DNA from: Streptomyces sp. NRRL WC-3618
GTDB taxonomy: Bacteria > Actinomycetota > Actinomycetes > Streptomycetales > Streptomycetaceae
Reading direction: 5' to 3'
Assembly: GCF_001280005.1 (NCBI RefSeq)
Contig: NZ_LGDW01000125.1
Location: 1 to 7,414 of the forward strand
Length of the DNA: 7,414 nucleotides
Shown: positions 1-5,267 of the stretch, one piece after another
How the letters are laid out: every line of letters begins with the position of its first letter
How positions within the stretch are numbered: the stretch's first letter is position 1
The notes under the pieces: model-generated
Told to the model about the DNA's origin: nothing
The model's database searches: none
What the model saw: only the letters and a program-made list of their open reading frames with translations
Program-made: the position numbers and the translations under genes

Positions 1-196
1 GGCCGACCGGACACCCCCCTGCGGAGTGAAGTACCTGCGCTCCTCCGGCAACGGAACCTATCCCCTCCGCGCCACCATCACCTGGAAGATCCACTGGACC
101 GGCACCGGGGTCAACAACCCGGTGAACCTGCCCGACGGCGAGTTCGGCGCCCAGCAGGACGTTGTCGTACAGGAGATCCAAGCCGTCAACCGCTGA
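1..196 (+). CDS. C-terminal fragment of a conserved, probably secreted actinomycete protein (5' end outside window)
   Basis: An open frame runs from the window edge (first whole codon at position 2) to TGA at 194-196 and gives 64 residues. The fragment contains a cysteine near its start (TPPCGVKYLRSS), an alternating beta-strand-like run with the tryptophan pair of ATITWKIHW, and it ends VQEIQAVNR. This resembles, from memory, the C-terminal PKD/Ig-like end of a family of exported Streptomyces proteins that are often mislabelled 'ATP/GTP-binding protein' and found near conjugation- or secretion-type gene clusters. No nucleotide-binding motif is visible in this part. The signal peptide and most of the protein lie off the left edge, so export and function are inference. 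A strong hairpin 24 nt after the stop closes the unit. Confidence 0.75.
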   Translation, partial: ADRTPPCGVKYLRSSGNGTYPLRATITWKIHWTGTGVNNPVNLPDGEFGAQQDVVVQEIQAVNR

Positions 197-219
197 ACGC
201 TCGTGAAGAAGTTGTCACA

Positions 220-253
220 AGATGCCCACTCCAGTGTGTGAGGGTGGGCATCT
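220..253 (+). terminator. Hairpin terminator after the left-edge gene
   Basis: AGATGCCCAC (220-229) is a perfect 10-bp inverted match to GTGGGCATCT (244-253), with a 14-nt loop. It begins 24 nt after the stop codon of the partial gene. A continuous T tract is absent after the stem (GTTCTCGTCTCG), which is common for Streptomyces terminators. The stem works in both orientations, but no minus-strand gene ends here. Confidence 0.75.
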
Positions 254-602
254 GTTCTCGTCTCGCTAGCGGACAGTCAGAGTCCTTGGCCTGTCCTTGC
301 TCAAGGCGGCAGCAGGAGACAGGGATAAGAGAGGGGACGGGGCGAGTGGCGGACCGGTTGGCGATCGGCTCGGTATGGCTTGCCGGGGACCCTCGTTTCA
401 TCGGGGTGCTCGCCGCACCCGCATCTGACGGGACGACGCCGCGCCGCTTCCGCTTCCTCCACCAGCGGACAGGGTCGGACGGCGGGCGTCGCACCGCCGC
501 CGACTGGGGAGCTACTGCCGAGGACGTCGCACGCGGTCGCCGCGCCGGCATTGTTCCTGTCCAACCCTGAAATACCGACATCGACGAAGCTTTTGAAAAC
601 TG
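254..602. other. 349-nt gap without a convincing gene
   Basis: Several overlapping open frames exist on both strands, but none has a ribosome-binding site, recognisable motif or clear family. The translations are rich in R, S, P and G, as expected of GC-rich shadow frames. The only local structure seen is GGACAG (271-276) facing CTGTCC (291-296). Composition falls towards the 3' end (AT-rich from about 570), where the promoter and leader of the next gene would lie. No clear -35/-10 pair could be assigned. Confidence 0.5.
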
Positions 603-1268
603 ATGGAAATGACATATCGCGTCTTCCTTGATGACTCGGCAAGTGATCCCAGCGCAGGCGTCTGGTTCGCCGTTCCCGGAGGATTCACTGAGCTGCCGAT
701 TGATATTCTCCTCGCCGAACCCGCCTCTGCTGAGGCCGAGCGGCTCCAACAGGCGCTCGCACCTCTGGTCGAAGCGATTCCTGACGGCGTCACCCGGCAG
801 CAGTTCATCGCCCAGTTGGCATCGGGGCAGCAGCTCTTGCGTGCCCTGCGGGAGGTGGGCACAGTCCACTGTTCCCTCGGCACCCACCGCGACGATACCG
901 TGGGAAACAACGGCGAAATCCTGCACTCCCTTTTCACCGTTTCCTGGCGAGACATCGCTTGGTCCCCGCGGGCGGTGAGTGCGGCACGGGCAGTGGCCAC
1001 AGCGGACCAGCATTCCAACATCGAGTACGTTGATCTGCCCAGTGGGCCCGCGTCGATGGGCGAGATGCTGCGCACACCAAATCCCGAAACCGGCCTCCTT
1101 CCGACTCCAATGCTCCAGATTTACGCCTATCTCCCGCATCCGGACTGCAAACGTATGGCAGTCCTGATGCTGAGCACGACGACGGTGGAGAGACGCGAGC
1201 AGTACCGTGAAATCCTGCGACAGATCGCGGAGCTTACGAGCTTCGAATCACCGTTGGTCGATGCGTAG
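603..1268 (+). CDS. Conserved actinomycete protein of unknown function, 221 aa
   Basis: The frame runs from ATG 603 to TAG 1266-1268. A second in-frame ATG at 609 is an alternative start, and neither has a good Shine-Dalgarno (upstream is only GAAAAC). I do not recognise a named domain. The protein is probably soluble: no signal peptide and no membrane-length hydrophobic segment is seen. The N-terminal part (residues 5-50) reads like a compact beta/alpha start with VWFAVPGGF. A central region (about 85-120) holds GTVHCSLGTHRDD and LHSLFTVSW. The C-terminal part (about 165-215) combines LQIYAYLPHPD, a hydrophobic strand (MAVLMLSTTT) and an amphipathic helix (REQYREILRQIAEL). From memory, similar proteins occur in Streptomyces beside the secreted family at the left edge, so a linked role in a secretion or conjugation locus is possible but unproven. 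GC is visibly lower than in the following genes. Confidence 0.8.
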   Translation: MEMTYRVFLDDSASDPSAGVWFAVPGGFTELPIDILLAEPASAEAERLQQALAPLVEAIPDGVTRQQFIAQLASGQQLLRALREVGTVHCSLGTHRDDTVGNNGEILHSLFTVSWRDIAWSPRAVSAARAVATADQHSNIEYVDLPSGPASMGEMLRTPNPETGLLPTPMLQIYAYLPHPDCKRMAVLMLSTTTVERREQYREILRQIAELTSFESPLVDA

Positions 1269-1384
1269 GAGATGAGGGCTCTGTGTAAGGGGGCGAGAAT
1301 TTACCTTGCGGGCGTTGCGAATCACTCAGTCGTAAAAATTCGCGCGGTCCCCAGTCCCCCGGCAGCCCTGGCTGAGTACCGTAA

Positions 1385-1420
1385 GCACACCAGTTGTCCC
1401 CAAACATCGTTGAGGTGTGC
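1385..1420 (+). promoter_or_regulatory. Inverted repeat overlapping the ribosome-binding site of the RibD-C-like gene
   Basis: GCACACC (1385-1391) is perfectly complementary to GGTGTGC (1414-1420), with a 22-nt loop. The right arm shares two bases with the ribosome-binding site GAGG (1412-1415), which serves the GTG at 1424. If it forms in the mRNA, the helix would partly hide the site. It could also be a protein-binding dyad, or chance. Confidence 0.3.
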
Positions 1421-1423
1421 GCC

Positions 1424-1999
1424 GTGCGAAAAATCATCCTGATGATGTCCGTCTCCCTCGACGGCTACTTCGAGGGGCCCCATCGTGAGATCGACTGGCA
1501 TATGGTCGACGACGAGCTGCATCGGTACTTCAATCAGCGGATCAAGGCCATGGGGGCCTTTCTCAGTGGGCGTTTGACCCATCAGCTCATGGCCGACTTC
1601 TGGCCCACCGCCGACTCCGACCCCGACAGTCCCGAAGTCGTCCGCGAGTTTGCCGGGATCTGGCGGGACATGCCGAAGTACGTGTTCTCACGGACGCTGG
1701 AGCATGCCGACTGGAACGCCACCGTCGTGCGGGAAGTCGTTCCGGAGGACATTCGGGCGTTGAAGGAGCAGGCCGGCGGTGATCTCGCGGTCGGTGGTGC
1801 CGAGCTTGCCGCTGAGTTCATGCGGCTTGACCTCATCGACGAGTTTCATCTCTGCGTCCATCCCGTGCTGATCGGACGCGGCAGGCCGCTCTTCCTCGAG
1901 GCCGACCGTCTCACCCGGCTTCGGCATGCCGAGACACGTACCTTCGGCAACGGCGTCGTACTCCTGCGGTACGAGCGTGTCAGCAGCGACAGCCTGTAA
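1424..1999 (+). CDS. RibD C-terminal / dihydrofolate-reductase-fold family protein, 191 aa
   Basis: GTG 1424 is chosen as the start. GAGG at 1412-1415 lies 8 nt upstream, and the protein then opens MRKIILMMSVSLDGYFEG, the usual beginning of this family. A TTG at 1394 would add ten unconvincing residues. The family shares the dihydrofolate-reductase fold of the RibD reductase domain and is expected to be a cytoplasmic NADPH-binding enzyme, but most stand-alone members have no known substrate. Supporting segments are SLDGYFEG (11-18), SGRLTHQLM (48-56), KYVFSRTL (85-92) and GGDLAVGGAELAAEF (118-132), the last being the glycine-rich nucleotide-binding region. DEFHLCVHPVLIGRGRPLF (139-157) is highly characteristic. 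Length is normal for single-domain members, so this is not a complete RibD (no deaminase domain). The next gene follows after 40 nt and is probably co-transcribed. Confidence 0.93.
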   Translation: MRKIILMMSVSLDGYFEGPHREIDWHMVDDELHRYFNQRIKAMGAFLSGRLTHQLMADFWPTADSDPDSPEVVREFAGIWRDMPKYVFSRTLEHADWNATVVREVVPEDIRALKEQAGGDLAVGGAELAAEFMRLDLIDEFHLCVHPVLIGRGRPLFLEADRLTRLRHAETRTFGNGVVLLRYERVSSDSL

Positions 2000-2039
2000 T
2001 GGGGCTGTCCTGCGCGGCCGTGCTCGATACCAAGACCCC

Positions 2040-2954
2040 ATGACCACTCTCGGCGTCGTCTTCCGTCCCCAACTCCCGCCCGAGCGACTGCGCGCCCTCG
2101 CCCAACTCGCCGATGCCGCCGGGATCGAGGAGCTGTGGCTCTGGGAGGACTGTTTCCGTGAGGGCGGGATTTCCGCCGCCGCGGCTGCCCTCGCCTGGAC
2201 CGAGCGCGTCCGAGTCGGTGTAGGCCTGCTCCCCGTACCGCTCCGGAACGTCGCACTGACCGCCATGGAAGCCGCCACCCTGCACCGTCTCTTCCCGGGG
2301 CGGGCCATCCTGGGCCTCGGGCACGGCGTGCAGGACTGGATGGGGCAGGTCGGGGCGCGGGTCGCGTCGCCGCTCACCCTGTTGCGGGAGTATCTGCCGG
2401 CGTTGCGCGCACTGCTCGACGGTCAACGGGTCACCGTCGAGGGGCGCTACGTGAAGCTGGACGACGTCGGCCTCGACTGGCCGCCCGAGCCCGGGCTGCC
2501 CCTTCTCGCCGGGGCCACCGGGCCCCGTTCGCTCCGGCTGGCCGGGGAGGTGGCGGACGGGGCCGTTCTCCATGCCGGGACCGCGCCCGACGGGGTGCGC
2601 AAGGCCCGGCAGCTGATCGAGGAGGGGCGGGTGGCCGCCGGTCGGACGGACGCGGCCGGCCAGAGCCACCGTGTCGTCGTCTATCTCCTCGCCGCCACCG
2701 GAGTGGACGCCGATGAGCGGCTCCGTGCCGAACTGGCCGCCGAAGGAGTGGCGTCCGTCCCCGATCTCGGCGTCGCCGGGGACGCCGGTGCCGTTGCCGA
2801 AGCCGTGGGGCGTCTCGTCCAGGCGGGGGCCGACACCGTCATCCTTCAGCCGACCGGGGACGAGCCCGACCCCGAGGGCTTCGTACGGTTCGTCGCGGAG
2901 GAAGTCCGGCCGCTCGTCCGCTCGGCCCCTGTCTCCGGTGTCTCCGGACGGTAG
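2040..2954 (+). CDS. LLM-class flavin/F420-dependent oxidoreductase, 304 aa
   Basis: The luciferase-like monooxygenase family has a TIM-barrel fold and uses reduced FMN or coenzyme F420. F420 use is common in actinomycetes, but the cofactor cannot be proved from this sequence. Visible features are a first strand LGVVFRP (4-10), GIEELWLWEDCF (28-39) with the acidic/aromatic cofactor-facing turn, RVRVGVGLLPVPLRN (56-70), AILGLGHGVQDWMGQVG (89-105) and PLLAGATGPRSLRLAGEVADGAVL (154-177). The last two are the typical strand-turn elements around the cofactor site. Start ATG 2040 gives family-like MTTLGVVF. Longer in-frame starts reach back into the upstream gene and add residues unlike the family. 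No good ribosome-binding site is seen, consistent with translation following the RibD-C-like gene 40 nt upstream. The pairing suggests a shared redox reaction on an unknown substrate. Confidence 0.92.
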   Translation: MTTLGVVFRPQLPPERLRALAQLADAAGIEELWLWEDCFREGGISAAAAALAWTERVRVGVGLLPVPLRNVALTAMEAATLHRLFPGRAILGLGHGVQDWMGQVGARVASPLTLLREYLPALRALLDGQRVTVEGRYVKLDDVGLDWPPEPGLPLLAGATGPRSLRLAGEVADGAVLHAGTAPDGVRKARQLIEEGRVAAGRTDAAGQSHRVVVYLLAATGVDADERLRAELAAEGVASVPDLGVAGDAGAVAEAVGRLVQAGADTVILQPTGDEPDPEGFVRFVAEEVRPLVRSAPVSGVSGR

Positions 2955-3006
2955 TCGCCCGCAGCCGGATCCAGCCGTGGCCATCCCCGGCCATCCCCGC
3001 GGGCGA
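2955..3006 (+). terminator. Possible weak terminator hairpin after the oxidoreductase gene
   Basis: TCGCCCGC (2955-2962), directly after the TAG stop, is perfectly complementary to GCGGGCGA (2999-3006), with a long 36-nt loop. The loop contains a direct repeat, CCATCCCC, at 2981 and 2991. There is no T tract, and the last base of the right arm overlaps the promoter proposed for the next gene. The long loop makes this a weak call. Confidence 0.3.
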
Positions 3007-3028
3007 TGTCAGTGGCTCCTGCCACACT
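3006..3028 (+). promoter_or_regulatory. Degenerate RecA-NDp/PafBC-type promoter for the acetyltransferase gene
   Basis: ATGTCAGTG (3006-3014), 8 nt, then CACACT (3023-3028) matches the actinobacterial damage-promoter pattern TTGTCRGTG-N8-TAnnnT. The mismatches are the first base of the upstream element and the first base of the -10. The -10 ends 6 nt before ATG 3035, exactly the spacing expected for a leaderless transcript, and the gene has no ribosome-binding site. A small dyad GTGGC/GCCAC (3012-3016/3021-3025) overlaps it. Confidence 0.5.
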
Positions 3029-3034
3029 CCCCAC

Positions 3035-3517
3035 ATGACCGACATCGACGTACAACTCCGGGATGTGACGGAAGCCGATCTGGAGTTCCTCCTCGCCTGC
3101 GAGCACGACCCCGAAGCCGTCCGGCGGTCGCGGTTCACGCCCCGGCCACGCGACGCCTTCATGCGGCACTGGAAGACGAACATCCTCGGCGACAGCACTG
3201 TGTTCGCGCAGATGGTCACCGTGGACGGTGAGCCCGCCGGCAGCATCGTCGCCTGGTGGGAGGGTGAACAGGGCGTCGGCGGCGACCGTTTCATCGGGTA
3301 CTGGCTCGGGCGGCCGTACTGGGGGAGGGGAGTCGGGAGCGTCGCCCTCGGGCTGTTCCTGCGGCGCGAGACCAACCGGCCCCTCCACGCTGACCCGTTC
3401 GCCGACAACACCGCGTCCGTCCGCCTCCTCGAAAGACACGGCTTCCGCCGCACCGGTACGGTCCGCCACGGCGACAACGAACATCTCATGCTCGTCCTCG
3501 ACTCCGAGACGCCATGA
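3035..3517 (+). CDS. GNAT-family N-acetyltransferase (RimJ/RimL-like), 160 aa
   Basis: This cytoplasmic protein should transfer acetyl from acetyl-CoA to an amine. The acceptor (protein N-terminus or small molecule) cannot be read from sequence. The order is typical of the RimJ/RimL (Acetyltransf_3) branch. An N-terminal strand and helix come first (LRDVTEADLEFLLACE, 8-23), followed by the central strand with EPAGSIVAWW (66-75). Motif A is IGYWLGRPYWGRGVGSVAL (87-105), with the acetyl-CoA pyrophosphate loop GRGVGS. Motif B is NTASVRLLERHGFRRTGTVRH (125-145). Length is normal and the gene looks intact. Start ATG 3035 lacks a ribosome-binding site, but a promoter-like element ends 6 nt upstream, so a leaderless mRNA is likely. 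The TGA lies inside a palindrome that is repeated at the end of the convergent DinB gene. Confidence 0.93.
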   Translation: MTDIDVQLRDVTEADLEFLLACEHDPEAVRRSRFTPRPRDAFMRHWKTNILGDSTVFAQMVTVDGEPAGSIVAWWEGEQGVGGDRFIGYWLGRPYWGRGVGSVALGLFLRRETNRPLHADPFADNTASVRLLERHGFRRTGTVRHGDNEHLMLVLDSETP

Positions 3518-3590
3518 CGGTCATGAGGCCATGAGGGTCATGAATGCCCCGATGATCGTGAATATCCCCACTGTCATGACGGTCATGACG
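3513..3590. repeat. Repeated 13-bp palindromes between convergent genes; probable bidirectional transcription end
   Basis: CATGACGGTCATG occurs identically at 3513-3525 and 3575-3587. A one-mismatch copy (CATGAGGGTCATG) lies at 3530-3542. Each unit is a 6-bp dyad around a central base. At the right end GTCATGACG is tandemly repeated (3573-3581, 3582-3590). The first copy contains the stop codon of the acetyltransferase gene. The last contains the stop codon of the opposite-strand DinB gene. Copies could also pair with each other to form longer stems across the 65-nt spacer. No T tracts are present, so terminator function is inferred from position and symmetry. Confidence 0.55.
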
Positions 3591-4071
3591 GTTCGTATTC
3601 CCCCGTCTTCCCGTCGATCAACTCCCGCAGGATGTCCATGTGCCCCGCGTGCCGGGCCGTCTCCGCCGTCATGCGGACCAGGACCCAGCGCAGCGAGCAC
3701 TCGTCGTCCCGCCACGTCGGCCTGCCCAGGGTGTCCAGCGGGAGTTCCGTCAGTACGCGGTCGGCGGCGGCGCGGGCGCGGGCGTAGAAGTCGGTGATCC
3801 GGGCCGTGGTGTCGTCCGGGCCCGCGGTCATGTCCTCGTTGAGATACGGGTCGAACCAGAAAGGCTCCGTCTCGCGGCCGAACGTCTCCACGAACCAGCC
3901 GTACTCGACCGACGCCAGATGCTTCACCAGCCCCAGCAGGCTCGTGCCCGACGGTGTCATCGGCCTGCGGACCTGCTCCTCGTCCAGGCCCCGCAGCTTC
4001 CACAGCACCGCGTCCCGCTCCTGGTCGAGCTTCGCGCGCAGCGTCGCCCGTTCGTCATCGGCGTACAGCAT
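3583..4071 (-). CDS. DinB / DUF664 family protein (putative metal-dependent thiol transferase fold), 162 aa
   Basis: DinB/DUF664 proteins are four-helix bundles. Many bind a divalent metal through three histidines, and characterised relatives include thiol (mycothiol or bacillithiol) transferases and maleylpyruvate isomerase. The sequence shows the expected ligands: one histidine in LLGLVKHLASVEYGW (His51) and a pair in ETARHAGHMDILRELIDG (His141, His144). The bundle helices, the WKLRGL segment and the C-terminal HAGHMD are all present, and length is normal. Start: GGAGG on the minus strand (4087-4083) overlaps two GTG codons at 4083 and 4080, so ATG 4071 is preferred although the spacing is rather long (11 nt). 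With a GTG start the protein would be 165-166 aa. A damage-type promoter lies upstream. The substrate is unknown; the actinomycete background makes a mycothiol-linked detoxification role plausible. Confidence 0.9.
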   Translation of the reverse strand: MLYADDERATLRAKLDQERDAVLWKLRGLDEEQVRRPMTPSGTSLLGLVKHLASVEYGWFVETFGRETEPFWFDPYLNEDMTAGPDDTTARITDFYARARAAADRVLTELPLDTLGRPTWRDDECSLRWVLVRMTAETARHAGHMDILRELIDGKTGEYEPS

Positions 4072-4082
4072 GTCCCGCACCA

Positions 4083-4087
4083 CCTCC
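4083..4087 (-). promoter_or_regulatory. Ribosome-binding site of the DinB/DUF664 gene
   Basis: GGAGG on the minus strand. It touches the GTG codons at 4083 and 4080, which makes them poor starts, and points to ATG 4071, 11 nt downstream. Confidence 0.6.
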
Positions 4088-4116
4088 GCTTCCGTCCCCG
4101 GCTGTTACCGCGCCGA

Positions 4117-4139
4117 AAATTATCAGCGGCCACTGACAA
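4117..4139 (-). promoter_or_regulatory. RecA-NDp/PafBC-type DNA-damage promoter of the DinB/DUF664 gene
   Basis: Read on the minus strand, TTGTCAGTG (4139-4131), 8 nt (4130-4123), then TAATTT (4122-4117) is an exact match to the consensus TTGTCRGTG-N8-TAnnnT. As I recall it, this motif defines the LexA-independent (PafBC-dependent) DNA-damage promoters of mycobacteria and other actinobacteria. Transcription would start near 4110 and leave a leader of about 40 nt containing the GGAGG site. The element overlaps an 8/10 imperfect 20-bp palindrome (4120-4139). The opposite orientation lacks a matching -10, so it points only at the DinB gene. Confidence 0.72.
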
Positions 4140-4159
4140 CCGCCTGCGAACATCGGTCC

Positions 4160-4957
4160 ATGTCCGTACCCACTCCCGCCCCCGCGCCCATGTCCAAGCC
4201 CACCTTCGAGCAGCTCCTCGCCGAAGGCGCCGCCGTCCCCACCGACGGCTGGGACTTCTCCTGGTTCGACGGCCGGGCCACCGAGGCGCGGCCCTCCTGG
4301 GGGTACGCCCGGGCCATGGGGGAGCGGCTGGCCGGCGTGTCCGCCGCGCTCGACGTGCACACCGGGGGCGGCGAGGTACTCAACACCGCCCCGCAGCTGC
4401 CCCCGCTCACCGTCGCCACGGAGGGCTGGCCGCCGAACGTCGCCCGGGCCACCGCCCTGCTCCATCCGCGCGGCGTGGCTGTCGTCGCCGTACCGGACGA
4501 CGCGCCGTTGCCCTTCGCCGCCGACGCCTTCGACCTGGTCGTCAGCCGTCATCCCGTATCCCCGCACTGGACCGAGATCGCGCGTGTCCTGCGACCCGGC
4601 GGTACGTACTTCGCCCAGCACGTCGGGCCCGCCAGCGCGCACGAGCTCGTCGAGCACTTCCTCGGACCGCAGCCGGACGAACGGCGCAGCGCGCGCCACC
4701 CCGACCGTGAGCGTGCCGGAGCGGAAGCCGCCGGGCTGGAGATCGTCGACCTGCGCGCCGAGCGGCTGCGCATGGAGTTCTACGACATCGCCGCCGTCGT
4801 GCACTTCCTGCGCAAGGTGATCTGGATGGTGCCGGGGTTCACCGTCGACGCCTACCGCCCCCAACTCCGGTCCCTGCACGAGCGGATCGAGGCCGAGGGT
4901 TCGTTCGTGGCGCACAGCAGCCGCCATCTCTTCGAGGCCCGCAAGCCCTCCGGCTGA
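4160..4957 (+). CDS. Class I SAM-dependent methyltransferase, 265 aa
   Basis: The protein should transfer a methyl group from S-adenosylmethionine to an unknown acceptor in the cytoplasm. It shows a Rossmann-type motif I, ALDVHTGGGEVL (63-74), for SAM binding. A later strand is followed by an acidic turn, VAVVAVPDDAPLPFAADAFDLVVSR (106-130). The motif-IV/V region typical of the Methyltransf_11 group is WTEIARVLRPGGTYFAQHVG (137-156). The C-terminal third (190-260) is less conserved, includes the hydrophobic VVHFLRKVIWMVPGF, and probably forms the substrate cap. ATG 4160 is used as start, with ATG 4190 (residue 11) possible. Neither has a ribosome-binding site, and the proline-rich first ten residues are weakly supported. 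The open frame continues upstream through the DinB gene on the other strand; that part is shadow. The gene is divergent from DinB, 88 nt away. Confidence 0.9.
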   Translation: MSVPTPAPAPMSKPTFEQLLAEGAAVPTDGWDFSWFDGRATEARPSWGYARAMGERLAGVSAALDVHTGGGEVLNTAPQLPPLTVATEGWPPNVARATALLHPRGVAVVAVPDDAPLPFAADAFDLVVSRHPVSPHWTEIARVLRPGGTYFAQHVGPASAHELVEHFLGPQPDERRSARHPDRERAGAEAAGLEIVDLRAERLRMEFYDIAAVVHFLRKVIWMVPGFTVDAYRPQLRSLHERIEAEGSFVAHSSRHLFEARKPSG

Positions 4958-4971
4958 CCCCTTGCGGGGTC
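4956..4971 (+). terminator. Short hairpin overlapping the methyltransferase stop codon
   Basis: GACCCC (4956-4961), loop TTGC, GGGGTC (4966-4971) makes a perfect 6-bp GC-rich stem that begins within the TGA. No T tract follows. It is a plausible weak terminator. Confidence 0.4.
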
Positions 4972-4989
4972 CAGGCCCATCCCATAAGT

Positions 4990-5001
4990 TACTGGCAAGT
5001 A
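4990..5001. promoter_or_regulatory. Operator-like palindrome in the crotonase leader
   Basis: TACTGGCAAGTA is a 12-bp imperfect palindrome (5 of 6 positions symmetrical), flanked by direct repeats of GTTAC (4988-4992 and 5002-5006). The TACT-N4-AGTA layout resembles operators of TetR-type regulators of fatty-acid breakdown genes in actinomycetes, which would suit a crotonase gene. The regulator identity is inference only. A second perfect dyad, GTGAG-G-CTCAC, lies at 5012-5022. Confidence 0.4.
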
Positions 5002-5047
5002 GTTACGCCGAGTGAGGCTCACCCGACCGTCCCAGGAGGCCGCCGGT

Positions 5048-5137
5048 ATGCCGTCCGCTCTCCCCTTGCCGCAGACGGTCGTACGGGCGGTCGTATGGGC
5101 AGTCGTACGGACGGGCCGTGGGGCGGCGGACACATGA
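5048..5137 (+). CDS. Possible 29-aa leader ORF upstream of the crotonase gene
   Basis: AGGAGG at 5034-5039 lies 8 nt before ATG 5048, the best-looking ribosome-binding site in the window. The ORF reads MPSALPLPQTVVRAVVWAVV and nine further residues, ending at TGA 5135-5137. Its centre is built from the 12-bp tandem repeat (VVRA, VVWA, VVRT). It matches no family I know. It may be an upstream leader ORF in the crotonase transcript, a small peptide, or a fortuitous start. The crotonase gene has its own ribosome-binding site 130 nt downstream, so it does not need this one. Confidence 0.3.
   Translation: MPSALPLPQTVVRAVVWAVVRTGRGAADT
5078..5113 (+). repeat. Three tandem copies of a 12-bp repeat
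   Basis: GTCGTACGGGCG (5078-5089), GTCGTATGGGCA (5090-5101) and GTCGTACGGACG (5102-5113). The period is a multiple of three and keeps the frame of the 29-aa ORF. The number of copies may vary between strains by replication slippage. Confidence 0.8.
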
Positions 5138-5256
5138 GCCCCCGCCGGAGCGACAGCGAGCGACAGCCGCGAGCGGATGGCCCTCAGCGCTGCCGCACTG
5201 TTGCGCGCCAGGCCGTGGTGCCCATCGCACCATCCCCCCGCCGCAGCACACCACCC

Positions 5257-5262
5257 AAGGAG
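5257..5262 (+). promoter_or_regulatory. Ribosome-binding site fixing the crotonase start
   Basis: AAGGAG sits 5 nt before ATG 5268. It decides against a GTG at 5118 that would add 50 residues unlike the family. Confidence 0.8.
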
Positions 5263-5267
5263 CCGAC

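Noticed and set aside
238..570. Plus-strand open frame of 110 codons in the left gap
   Set aside because: It starts within the terminator hairpin, has no ribosome-binding site and no recognisable motif, and other frames over the same DNA are equally open.
186..1139. Long minus-strand open frame (317 codons)
   Set aside because: It is antisense to the 603-1268 gene and crosses the terminator hairpin at 220-253. It lacks a ribosome-binding site, and its product shows no family motifs and has a shadow-frame composition.
3794..4159. Upstream extension of the methyltransferase frame
   Set aside because: The extension is antisense to the DinB gene and crosses its promoter. The family-like protein begins near 4160.
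5118..5267. GTG 5118 as start of the crotonase
   Set aside because: The extra 50 residues are R-, P- and S-rich and unlike the family, and AAGGAG directly before ATG 5268 is a clear start signal.
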